Positions 23,072 to 29,888 of a stretch of 31,400 bases of DNA are shown piece after piece. Every line of letters begins with the position of its first letter. Within the stretch, counting starts at the first letter, position 1. The notes beneath the pieces were generated by a model. It was not told the origin of the DNA. It ran no database searches and saw only the letters and a list, made by a program, of their open reading frames with translations. Both the position numbers and the translations under genes were made by a program. Origin of the DNA: Aalborgiella sp040079635 (GTDB lineage: Bacteria; Pseudomonadota; Gammaproteobacteria; Burkholderiales; Burkholderiaceae_C); NCBI GenBank assembly GCA_040079635.1, contig JBEBJY010000030.1:1-31400 (forward strand), written 5' to 3'.

Positions 23072-23683
23072 ATGAAAAATTCAAATTCAAATTCAAATTC
23101 AAATTCAAGTTCAAGTTCAAGTTCAAGTTCAAATTTAATCAGTAATTTCACTGCAAAATTAATAGCAACATTGGCAATCATCACGCCGGCTAGCGCCGTA
23201 TTTGGCCATGTCGTTTTGGAAGATCAAACCGCTTTGGCTGGCCGCAGTTACAAAGCCGTGTTTAAAGTAGGCCACGCCTGTGAAGGCTCACCCACCACGG
23301 CCATGCGGGTGACGATTCCAGCTGGCTTTATGGGCGCAAAACCCATGCCCAAAGCTGGCTGGAAGCTGGATATAAAAACAGCTAAATTGGCTGTTCCGTA
23401 CGACAGCTACGGCAAACAAGTCACCGAAGATGTGAGCGAAATCAATTGGACAGCGACTTCCAAAGACAGCTGGTTGCCAGAAGCGCATTACGACGAATTT
23501 GTGATGCGCGGCGGTTTGCCGAAAAAAGCGGGCGCGATGTGGTTCAAAGTGCTGCAAACTTGCGACAAAGGCACGAACGACTGGTCGCAAATCCCTGCTG
23601 CGGGCGTCGATGCCCACAGCTTGAAATCACCCGCAGCGTTGTTGGAAATCATTCCATCGGGAACCGCTGGGCATCAGCATTAA
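23072..23683 (+). CDS. YcnI-like DUF1775 copper-binding protein
   Basis: The 203-residue exported protein has a DUF1775/YcnI domain beginning at GHVVLEDQTALAGRSYKAVFKVGHACEG, with the metal-binding His (H46) close to the mature N-terminus and an aromatic Trp in EINWTATSKDSWLPEAHYDEF. YcnI-type proteins bind Cu(II) in the periplasm. Two features are odd. First, residues 3-20 are nine hexanucleotide repeats coding Asn-Ser and Ser-Ser (see repeat at 23078). Second, the hydrophobic part of the signal peptide (residues about 27-45, ending in an ASA cleavage motif) is coded by a dispersed repeat copy. No other start fits, so the Ser tract is translated. The C-terminus ends in His (GHQH). Confidence 0.88.
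   Translation: MKNSNSNSNSNSSSSSSSSSNLISNFTAKLIATLAIITPASAVFGHVVLEDQTALAGRSYKAVFKVGHACEGSPTTAMRVTIPAGFMGAKPMPKAGWKLDIKTAKLAVPYDSYGKQVTEDVSEINWTATSKDSWLPEAHYDEFVMRGGLPKKAGAMWFKVLQTCDKGTNDWSQIPAAGVDAHSLKSPAALLEIIPSGTAGHQH
23078..23131 (+). repeat. Hexanucleotide tandem repeat at the start of the YcnI-like gene
   Basis: Five AATTCA units (23078-23107) are followed by four AGTTCA units (23108-23131), coding (Asn-Ser)5 and (Ser-Ser)4 right after Met-Lys. The unit is a multiple of three, so changes in copy number lengthen or shorten the N-terminus by two residues without a frameshift. Confidence 0.97.
23151..23206 (+). repeat. Dispersed repeat copy R8, coding the YcnI-like signal peptide
   Basis: TGCAAAATTAATAGCAACATTGG is followed by CAATCATCACGCCGGCTAGC and GCCGTATTTG. 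It matches R7 along its length apart from substitutions. Read in the gene frame it gives KLIATLAIITPASAVFG. Confidence 0.75.
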
Positions 23684-23713
23684 AAACAATCTAAACATTA
23701 ATCAAAAGGATTT

Positions 23714-24676
23714 ATGATGAAAAATACTATCAAATCAATAGCTACTCAGGTAATAAATACGTCGGCTAGAGCCATTTTAAGCATCGTTTTTATGGTGTTT
23801 TCTGCAATCTTGCTCAATACCCATGCGATGGCTCAAGATGGTGATGCGGGGCAAATTCGCCATGTCATGATGGCGCAATTTGACAAACCGACCGATAGGT
23901 TGAGCGTGGACGCTATTGTTGTCAAAGGCGATTTTGCAGTGGCGGGTTGGATTCAAAGCGGTCGCGGTGGTCGTGCCGTGTTGGTCAAAGAAAAGGGCAA
24001 GTGGGTCATCAATGTTTGCGGTGGCGATGGCCTCAAATCAGCAGAAGCTTTGGCGCAAACTGGCATGCCAGCAGTGACAGCCCAAGCTTTGGCTAAAGAT
24101 TTAGCCGCAGTAGAGGCAAAACTGAGCCCTGATATGCTGAAGAAATTTGCCATGTTTGACGGGATTGTCAAAGTCAGTGCTGGTCATGGGGCGCAAGCTG
24201 GACATGCTGCACCAGCTGCTCACGCCGGTCATGCCGCTCCGGTGGTTTCAAAGTCTATTGAGGTTAAAAATGCTTGGATCAGAACGACTGTGCAAGGCCA
24301 AAAAGGGACTGGTGCTTTCATGACAATCACATCTAAAGACGGCGCAAAGTTAGTCGGTGGTTCATCCCCAGTCGCAGGTGTGACTGAAATCCACGAGATG
24401 AAAATGGACGGCGACATCATGCGTATGCGCGCCATCCCAGGTGGGCTAGATTTGCCAGCTGGTAAAGCCGTGGAACTCAAACCGGGTAGCTACCACGTCA
24501 TGTTGCTAGATTTGAAAACTGCGTTGCCCAAAGATACAACTGTGCCAGTTACTTTGATGTTTAAAGACGCCAAAGGCGTTGAAAGTAAGGTTGAATTGAC
24601 CGTGCCAGTGGCTATCACCGCGCCAAACGCAGCACCTGGTGGCGCGGCTATGCCTGCAAATCAGCATAAACACTGA
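23714..24676 (+). CDS. Fusion of copper-uptake-associated domain and PCu(A)C copper chaperone
   Basis: The 320-residue exported protein joins two units usually found apart. After a signal peptide (cleavage near AMA, residue 40), residues about 45-155 form a domain seen in copper-uptake-associated proteins (IRHVMMAQFDKPTDRLSVDAIVV, AVLVKEKGKWVINVCGG). A His-rich linker follows (H158, H164, H170, H173), then a PCu(A)C/DUF461 domain (about 181-300) with the Cu(I) ligand set H227-x-M229, M236, M238 and H261-x-M263. The end is His-rich (QHKH). PCu(A)C proteins deliver copper to cytochrome oxidase. Most of the signal peptide n-region (residues 5-23) is coded by repeat R9. AAAGGA lies before the start. 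Confidence 0.88.
   Translation: MMKNTIKSIATQVINTSARAILSIVFMVFSAILLNTHAMAQDGDAGQIRHVMMAQFDKPTDRLSVDAIVVKGDFAVAGWIQSGRGGRAVLVKEKGKWVINVCGGDGLKSAEALAQTGMPAVTAQALAKDLAAVEAKLSPDMLKKFAMFDGIVKVSAGHGAQAGHAAPAAHAGHAAPVVSKSIEVKNAWIRTTVQGQKGTGAFMTITSKDGAKLVGGSSPVAGVTEIHEMKMDGDIMRMRAIPGGLDLPAGKAVELKPGSYHVMLLDLKTALPKDTTVPVTLMFKDAKGVESKVELTVPVAITAPNAAPGGAAMPANQHKH
23726..23781 (+). repeat. Dispersed repeat copy R9, inside the PCu(A)C fusion signal peptide
   Basis: ACTATCAAATCAATAGC is followed by TACTCAGGTAATAAATACG and TCGGCTAGAGCC. It is read in frame as KSIATQVINTSARAILS, the same frame as R5 and R8. Confidence 0.85.
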
Positions 24677-24696
24677 GCAACATAAGGAATTTTGTA

Positions 24697-24912
24697 ATGG
24701 ATGACCAAATCAAAACTTCAAATCTAATAACGCTGTTTGTTGTGGCTCATTTGGCAGCTTTGGCAATGGCATGGGTTGCTTATGCGTTTGTTGTCAAAAC
24801 TTACCCCGAACAAATGCTTGGAAGTGGCGAATACATGCAACTTGTGCCTGTGGATGACGCCATGCTGATTCGGCTTCAGTCCGAGCGCACTAAAAAGGAA
24901 AATTCTCGATGA
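24697..24912 (+). CDS. Small single-pass membrane protein of the copper cluster
   Basis: This 71-residue protein has one membrane segment (about 10-33, LITLFVVAHLAALAMAWVAYAFVV) and a short charged C-terminal tail. I do not recognise a family. It has a good ribosome site (AAGGA) 20 bases after the fusion gene and overlaps the next gene by four bases (ATGA), so it belongs to the operon. An assembly or anchoring role for the copper chaperones would be a guess. Confidence 0.75.
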   Translation: MDDQIKTSNLITLFVVAHLAALAMAWVAYAFVVKTYPEQMLGSGEYMQLVPVDDAMLIRLQSERTKKENSR

Positions 24913-25403
24913 AGCAAGGTTCTTATTTCATGCGCAGGGATTTATTAGTCGCCGCCGTATTTGCGGCAACGGCGCAGTTTTCTTTTTCTCACGGTGTGTC
25001 TAAGGGGGATCTGGTTTTGGACCACCCATATGCCACGCCCAGCTTGTCGGGTGTCAAAAATGGTTCGGCTTACTTGCGTGGTATTCGAAACAAAGGCGAG
25101 AAATCTGATCGCCTTCTAAGCGCTAGCAGTCCAGTTGCTGAAAGGGTCGAGCTACACCGTATGACGCTGGACAAAGGTGTGATGCGCATGCGTGAAGTGC
25201 CCGCCATTGACTTGCCACCTCAATCGACGACATCGCTGCGGCATGGGGGTGACTATCACCTCATGCTGGTCGATCTGAAACAACCGCTTAAAGATGGCGA
25301 TCGCTTTGAGTTGACGCTGAATTTCGAACGTGCAGGTAAAGAGACTGTGAAAGTTTGGGTGCAGACACCGCGCGCAACTTCTAACACAGAACATCAACAC
25401 TAA
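24909..25403 (+). CDS. PCu(A)C family periplasmic copper chaperone
   Basis: The 164-residue protein has a signal peptide (cleavage near FSFS, residue 27) and a PCu(A)C/DUF461 domain with the Cu(I)-binding set H83-x-M85, M92, M94 and H117-x-M119 (ELHRM, VMRMREV, DYHLML). It should bind copper in the periplasm and hand it to cytochrome oxidase or other sites. It ends in EHQH. It is the second PCu(A)C domain in the cluster, and the first is in the fusion protein. Its start overlaps the small membrane protein gene. An internal ATG (M8, MRRDLL) would also give a signal peptide. Confidence 0.93.
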   Translation: MKQGSYFMRRDLLVAAVFAATAQFSFSHGVSKGDLVLDHPYATPSLSGVKNGSAYLRGIRNKGEKSDRLLSASSPVAERVELHRMTLDKGVMRMREVPAIDLPPQSTTSLRHGGDYHLMLVDLKQPLKDGDRFELTLNFERAGKETVKVWVQTPRATSNTEHQH

Positions 25404-25430
25404 ACATTTTTTTGCCAACTGGAGATTTTC

Positions 25431-26339
25431 ATGAAAACTTTGAGATTTAAGGCTATTACATCTGCTGCTTTGGCTGTCTTGATGGTTGGTTGCGTTAGCA
25501 CGCAGCCTCATTCAGCAACGACTACCAGCCAACCAATCGCATTGCAATTTGCCGCGCAGATCAATGGTCAAGCTTTCGAGTGCGGTAAGAGCTACAGCAA
25601 CATTGGGATGACAAAATCAACCATCACACCAAGTGATTTTCGTTTTTATGTCAGCAATGTCAGTGTGATCAATGCAAAAGGGGAGTCCATTCCCGTCAAA
25701 CTTGCCCAAGATGGGGTATGGCAGTTAGAAGATATTGCATTGCTGGATTTTGAAAATGGCAAGGGTCCTTGCAGAAATGGTACGGCGGCAACCAATGCAG
25801 CCATTCGCGGGAGTGTACCTGTAGGCGATTACCGTGGCGTGAAATTTGAGATTGGCGTCCCGTTTAACCGTAACCATGGTGATTCGACCGTTGCTCCCGC
25901 ACCGCTTAACAGCACAGCTTTATTCTGGACATGGCAAGGTGGCTATAAATTCATCAAATTTGATGCAGCCAGCAGCGGACGAAATGCACCAAATGCGCCA
26001 GCTGATACAAACGGTGGCGGAAATGCTTCTGGATTTTCTGTACACCTAGGCAGTACCGTTTGCGCTGCACCCTCAAGAACAAGCGCTCCCAGTGCGTGCC
26101 AGAATTCCAACCGAATCATGATCAATTTTGACAAGTTCGATCTGGCCAATGGCGTGATTGTTGCAGATATGGGCACAGTGCTGGCTAAAGCCAATGTAGA
26201 TGTAAACGCGACCGGTACGTCACCAGGCTGCATGAGCTTTTTGAAAGATGCTGACTGCCCACCTGTGATGGGTGCGCTCGGTCTTCCCTATGACGGTCTG
26301 CCGGTACAAGGCGCACAGCAGTTTTTGACGGCACGTTAA
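25431..26339 (+). CDS. mbnP: MbnP-like copper-binding lipoprotein (metallo-mystery pair, four-Cys type)
   Basis: The 302-residue protein has a lipoprotein signal (LMVGC, lipid Cys21) and the MbnP layout. FAAQINGQAFECG and SDFRFYVSNVSV come near the start, VPFNRNHGD and the FWTWQGGYKFIKF segment (W166, W168) in the middle, and six further Cys residues (C51, C114, C211, C223, C267, C276) suit disulfides. Known MbnP proteins bind one copper near a Trp that MbnH oxidises to kynurenine; which Trp is used here is not certain. It is followed 22 bases on by mbnH. A ribosome site GGAG lies before the start. Confidence 0.9.
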   Translation: MKTLRFKAITSAALAVLMVGCVSTQPHSATTTSQPIALQFAAQINGQAFECGKSYSNIGMTKSTITPSDFRFYVSNVSVINAKGESIPVKLAQDGVWQLEDIALLDFENGKGPCRNGTAATNAAIRGSVPVGDYRGVKFEIGVPFNRNHGDSTVAPAPLNSTALFWTWQGGYKFIKFDAASSGRNAPNAPADTNGGGNASGFSVHLGSTVCAAPSRTSAPSACQNSNRIMINFDKFDLANGVIVADMGTVLAKANVDVNATGTSPGCMSFLKDADCPPVMGALGLPYDGLPVQGAQQFLTAR

Positions 26340-26361
26340 TCGTTAAAAGTAGTCGGGCATC

Positions 26362-27516
26362 ATGGCGTTATCAACGGCAAACAGTAAATGGTGGCAGGCT
26401 GCTGGCGTACTCGCTGGCGCGTTATTGTCCTGGTTTTTGCTGTCCGGCAGTACCAGCGAGTTGTATCACTGGAACGTGCCGTCATGGATGCCGCTGCCTG
26501 TTGTGCCTGCAGACAATCCGATGACACTAGAGAAAGTTGAATTGGGTAGGCATTTGTTTTACGACAAACGGCTGTCCAAAGACAATAGTATGTCCTGCGC
26601 CTCTTGCCACCATCAGGACAAGGCATTTACGGATGGGTTGGCCGTGTCCACAGGTATATCAGGACAAATTGGTATCAGAAGTGCGATGAGCTTGGCGAAT
26701 GTGGCCTACTTGCCCGTGCTCACTTGGGCTAATCCACAACTCAAAGCGCTTGAAATTCAAGCTTTGATTCCCATTTTTGGCGAGCATCCGATAGAAATGG
26801 GTATGGCTGGGCAGGAACATCTGCTGTTTGACCGGCTCAAAGCAGATAAGCGCTATCAAATTTTATTCGCGCGCGCCTTTCCACAAGAGGCGCGACTGAA
26901 TGAAGCAGCTTTGTATTCACTCACCACACTGACTAAAGCGATCGCCAGTTTCCAGCGCAGTCTTTTGTCATTTAACAGTGCCTATGATCAATACAAATAT
27001 GGCAACCAGCCCAGTGCCATCAGCCCTGCAGCCAAACGGGGTGAGGCCTTGTTTTTTGGTGAAAAACTAGAGTGTTATCACTGCCATGGCGGTTTTAACT
27101 TTACCGACAACATTCAGCATGCACGCTTGCCTTTTGCCGAGCAAGGTTTTCACAACACGGGTTTGTACAACACAGATGGCAAGGGCGGTTATTTGGCGAA
27201 TAACCCGGGCATTAGTGAATTCACGGGTGATGCGACAGATATGGGTAAATTTCGCACTCCCAGTCTGCGAAACATTGCGGTCACCGCACCATATATGCAC
27301 GATGGCAGCATTAATACGCTGGAAATGGTCATTGGGCATCATTACGCCTTGGCGGGGCGAGCTGGGGGGCAGAAATTCGGCTCAAACCCATTGCGCAGTG
27401 AATTGATAGCTGGGTTTGAGATATCCGCTGAAGAGATCATAGATATTGTCGCGTTCTTAAATTCACTGACGGATCATCAGCTCTTGCGCAACCCTCGCCA
27501 CTCCAACCCTTGGTGA
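26362..27516 (+). CDS. mbnH: MbnH-like di-heme cytochrome c (MauG/peroxidase family)
   Basis: The 384-residue protein has an N-terminal membrane segment or signal (about 9-30) and two c-type heme motifs, C79-A-S-C-H83 and C238-Y-H-C-H242. It belongs to the di-heme peroxidase/MauG family: FYDKRLSKDNSMSCASCH, FGEHPIEMGMAG, KFRTPSLRNIAVTAPYMHDGS. As MbnH it should use peroxide to form a high-valent di-iron state that oxidises a Trp of MbnP. No methanobactin genes are present, so it belongs to the broader metallo-mystery pair outside methanobactin loci. The ATG has only a weak ribosome site. It is the last gene of the copper cluster. Confidence 0.92.
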   Translation: MALSTANSKWWQAAGVLAGALLSWFLLSGSTSELYHWNVPSWMPLPVVPADNPMTLEKVELGRHLFYDKRLSKDNSMSCASCHHQDKAFTDGLAVSTGISGQIGIRSAMSLANVAYLPVLTWANPQLKALEIQALIPIFGEHPIEMGMAGQEHLLFDRLKADKRYQILFARAFPQEARLNEAALYSLTTLTKAIASFQRSLLSFNSAYDQYKYGNQPSAISPAAKRGEALFFGEKLECYHCHGGFNFTDNIQHARLPFAEQGFHNTGLYNTDGKGGYLANNPGISEFTGDATDMGKFRTPSLRNIAVTAPYMHDGSINTLEMVIGHHYALAGRAGGQKFGSNPLRSELIAGFEISAEEIIDIVAFLNSLTDHQLLRNPRHSNPW

Positions 27517-27640
27517 TTCTATTAGTTCGACCGGTCAGCATCAATACTGACACTTGGCAAGCAAAAAGTGGGACATTCGGGGGCATATTGGAGTAAGCTC
27601 TAGTTGCTTACCCCCAATTTCAACCCACTTGGAGCGCCCC

Positions 27641-28429
27641 ATGAGCAACACCCCAGACATGAGCAGTTTCGGCAAATTTGTGCCCGGTTTTGATTTTTTG
27701 CAAAATTTGGCCAAACAAGCGGCTGGCGGCGCAGCGCAAAGCATCCCGCAGTTGCCAAACTTAGGCAATTGGGTTGCGCCCACGCTGAACGTCGAAGAAT
27801 TGGATAAACGCATAGAAGAGCTCAAAGCTGTGCAGTTTTGGCTAGACCAAAATGCCATGGCGCTGAAGGCAACGATTCAGGCGCTGGAAGTGCAAAAAAT
27901 GACCTTGGCGACACTCAAAGGCATGAACTTCAACTTTGGCGATGTGGCCAATGCGTTCAAGCTCAAAGCGGCAGATTCGATGATGAGCGGCATGCAAAAA
28001 GTGACCGAAAAAGCCAGCGACGCTGCCGCCACGGTGGGCGGGTTTGCAGGTTCAGTCTCAGGCACGGTTGCGCCCAAAAAAGCGGCAGTTAAAAAATCTA
28101 CAAAATCCACCACACAAGCAGTAGTGCCCGCCATGCCAGCTGGCATGGTTGACCCGATGCAATTGTGGAGCGCACTGACCAAGCAGTTTGGCGAAATAGC
28201 GGCTGGCGCGATGAAAGATGCTGCCAAACAAACGGCGATAGACGTCACCAAAGGCGTGGCGACTGACATGGCCAAAGGCGCGTTCAAAAAAGCCACCGAC
28301 ATGGCCGGCAACGTCGCCAACACGATGACGGGCGGCATGGCTGGCGCTGTTGGCAAGGCGATGACCTCTGCCAACGCGGCATCTAAAAAGCCAGCCAAGA
28401 AAGCTGCTGCTAAAAAACGTTCCCGATAA
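27641..28429 (+). CDS. phaM: PhaM-family polyhydroxyalkanoate granule regulatory protein
   Basis: The 262-residue protein begins with the PhaM signature FGKFVPGFDFLQNLAKQAAGG. LPNLGNWVAPTLNVEELDKRIEELKAVQFWLDQNAMALKATIQALEVQKMTLATLKGMN follows, a coiled-coil-like helix pair. The C-terminal part is Ala/Lys-rich and ends in a histone H1-like KKPAKKAAAKKRSR tail. PhaM binds PHA synthase and also DNA, so it activates the synthase and helps share granules between daughter cells. I chose the start at 27641 because GGAG lies eight bases upstream; 29 upstream in-frame residues are unlike the family. Confidence 0.9.
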   Translation: MSNTPDMSSFGKFVPGFDFLQNLAKQAAGGAAQSIPQLPNLGNWVAPTLNVEELDKRIEELKAVQFWLDQNAMALKATIQALEVQKMTLATLKGMNFNFGDVANAFKLKAADSMMSGMQKVTEKASDAAATVGGFAGSVSGTVAPKKAAVKKSTKSTTQAVVPAMPAGMVDPMQLWSALTKQFGEIAAGAMKDAAKQTAIDVTKGVATDMAKGAFKKATDMAGNVANTMTGGMAGAVGKAMTSANAASKKPAKKAAAKKRSR

Positions 28430-28474
28430 GCATTCAAAAATAAACACAAACGTTAATACAAAGCAGGTCGTTGC

Positions 28475-29818
28475 ATGAAACTCTTCCCCTACGGCCACGC
28501 CACCCACCCACAGTGGCAATTTGCAGCTGCCTTGGTATTGGCGCAACTGCGTGCGCAAATGGCGCAGCCCAGTTACGCCAGCAGCCCAACGCTGGCCATT
28601 TTGTACATCACCGACCATTACTCAAGCCAAGCCCAAGATATTTTGGATTTTTTGAGCGCTGAGCTACCCGAAGTGACCGACTGGTCAGGCACAGTCGGCG
28701 TCGGTATTGCGTCTAACAATGTAGAGTATTTTGACGAGCCGGCGCTGTGCGTGATGCTGTGCGACGTGCCAGCGGACCAATACCGCGTGTTTTCAGGCGT
28801 TGCGCCTTTGGCCGCGCTGGAAGACCCAACCGACGAATTGCTCCAAGAGCTGCCACCGCCTGCATTTCAAGCGCACACAGCTTTGATTCATGCGGACTCC
28901 AGCATGCCTGATGCGGCAGAAATGATTGCCGAGCTGAGCGACCGCACCCGCACGGGCTACTTGTTTGGTGGTTTTGCCGCCAGCCGCAGCCAAAGCGTGC
29001 AGTTTGCCGTGGGTGGCAATGGCAATATCAACGGGCAAGGGGCGGCCAGCGGCGTGTTTGCGGGTGGTTTGAGCGGTGTGGCGTTCAGCGACGAGGTCTT
29101 GCTGCTGTCCCGCGTTTCCCAAGGTTGCCAGCCTTTGACGGCGAATGGCTCCAAAACCCGCAAAATTACCGCGTGTGATGGCAATTTGGTCACCGAATTG
29201 GACGGTGAGCCTGCATTAGACGTGCTGCTGCACGATTTAAACGTCAGCCTAGAACAACCGCAAGAAGCCCTAGAAGCTGTGCGTGCCACCTTAGTTGGCA
29301 TCAGCAACGACAACCAAAACGTCAGCCACCCCGGCATTTTTGGCAGCGACGTGCGGGTGCGCCACATCATTGGCTTAGATCCTGCCAAGCGCGGCGTGGC
29401 GATAGCAGAAGCCGTGCAAACCGGCATGAATCTAGCCTTCTGCCAGCGCAACGTCGCCGCAGCAAGGTCAGACTTGGTGCGCATCTGCGCCGAAATCCGC
29501 GAAGAGCTGGAATCGCAATCGCAACCCGAAGAGATAGCTTGGGGCGACAACGCCGGTTTGGCCGAGCTGGCCGACAGATCCTTCCAATACGGCCAAGCCG
29601 ACAACGGCGGCCTACCGCCCAAACGCATCGCCGGCGCCATCTACGTCAGTTGCTCAGGCCGTGGCGGCCCCCATTTCGGCGGCCCCAGCGCCGAACTACA
29701 AATCGTCCGCAAAGCCTTGGGCGACGTGCCCTTGGTAGGCTTCTTCGCCGGCGGCGAGATCGCGCGACATCACGTGTATGGTTATACCGGGGTGTTGACG
29801 GTGTTTATGGCGGATTAG
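28475..29818 (+). CDS. FIST-domain protein (FIST_N/FIST_C)
   Basis: The 447-residue cytoplasmic protein has a FIST_N domain (about 20-225, LAILYITDHYSSQAQDILDF, VGVGIASNNVEYFDEPALCVML) and a FIST_C domain (about 235-440, with GGPHFGGPSAEL and DVPLVGFFAGGEI). FIST proteins are thought to sense small ligands in signal transduction, and here no kinase or cyclase is attached or adjacent, so the partner is unknown. The ATG at 28475 has no strong ribosome site. Its final codons (YGYTGVLTVFMAD) recur, diverged, at 31171-31230 beyond the ATPase gene. Confidence 0.88.
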   Translation: MKLFPYGHATHPQWQFAAALVLAQLRAQMAQPSYASSPTLAILYITDHYSSQAQDILDFLSAELPEVTDWSGTVGVGIASNNVEYFDEPALCVMLCDVPADQYRVFSGVAPLAALEDPTDELLQELPPPAFQAHTALIHADSSMPDAAEMIAELSDRTRTGYLFGGFAASRSQSVQFAVGGNGNINGQGAASGVFAGGLSGVAFSDEVLLLSRVSQGCQPLTANGSKTRKITACDGNLVTELDGEPALDVLLHDLNVSLEQPQEALEAVRATLVGISNDNQNVSHPGIFGSDVRVRHIIGLDPAKRGVAIAEAVQTGMNLAFCQRNVAAARSDLVRICAEIREELESQSQPEEIAWGDNAGLAELADRSFQYGQADNGGLPPKRIAGAIYVSCSGRGGPHFGGPSAELQIVRKALGDVPLVGFFAGGEIARHHVYGYTGVLTVFMAD

Positions 29819-29842
29819 GTCAAAAATAGGGGTATTTTTGAC
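29819..29842. terminator. Perfect hairpin after the FIST gene
   Basis: GTCAAAAATA (29819-29828), loop GGGG and TATTTTTGAC (29833-29842) form a ten-base stem with a T-rich 3' arm. It directly follows the FIST stop codon and could end transcripts from both sides. Confidence 0.6.
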
Positions 29843-29888
29843 TGTAGCCGGCGTATTTATTGCCTGAGATGCTATTTAAAATATAGCT
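29833..29888 (-). repeat. Dispersed repeat copy R10, at the end of the ATPase gene
   Basis: The minus-strand order is ATAGC stem (GCTAT-N7-ATAGC), AGGCAATAAATACGCCGGCT. The stop codon of the ATPase gene (29876-29878) lies in the loop of its first stem, so the last codons (LAIF) come from the repeat. Confidence 0.88.
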
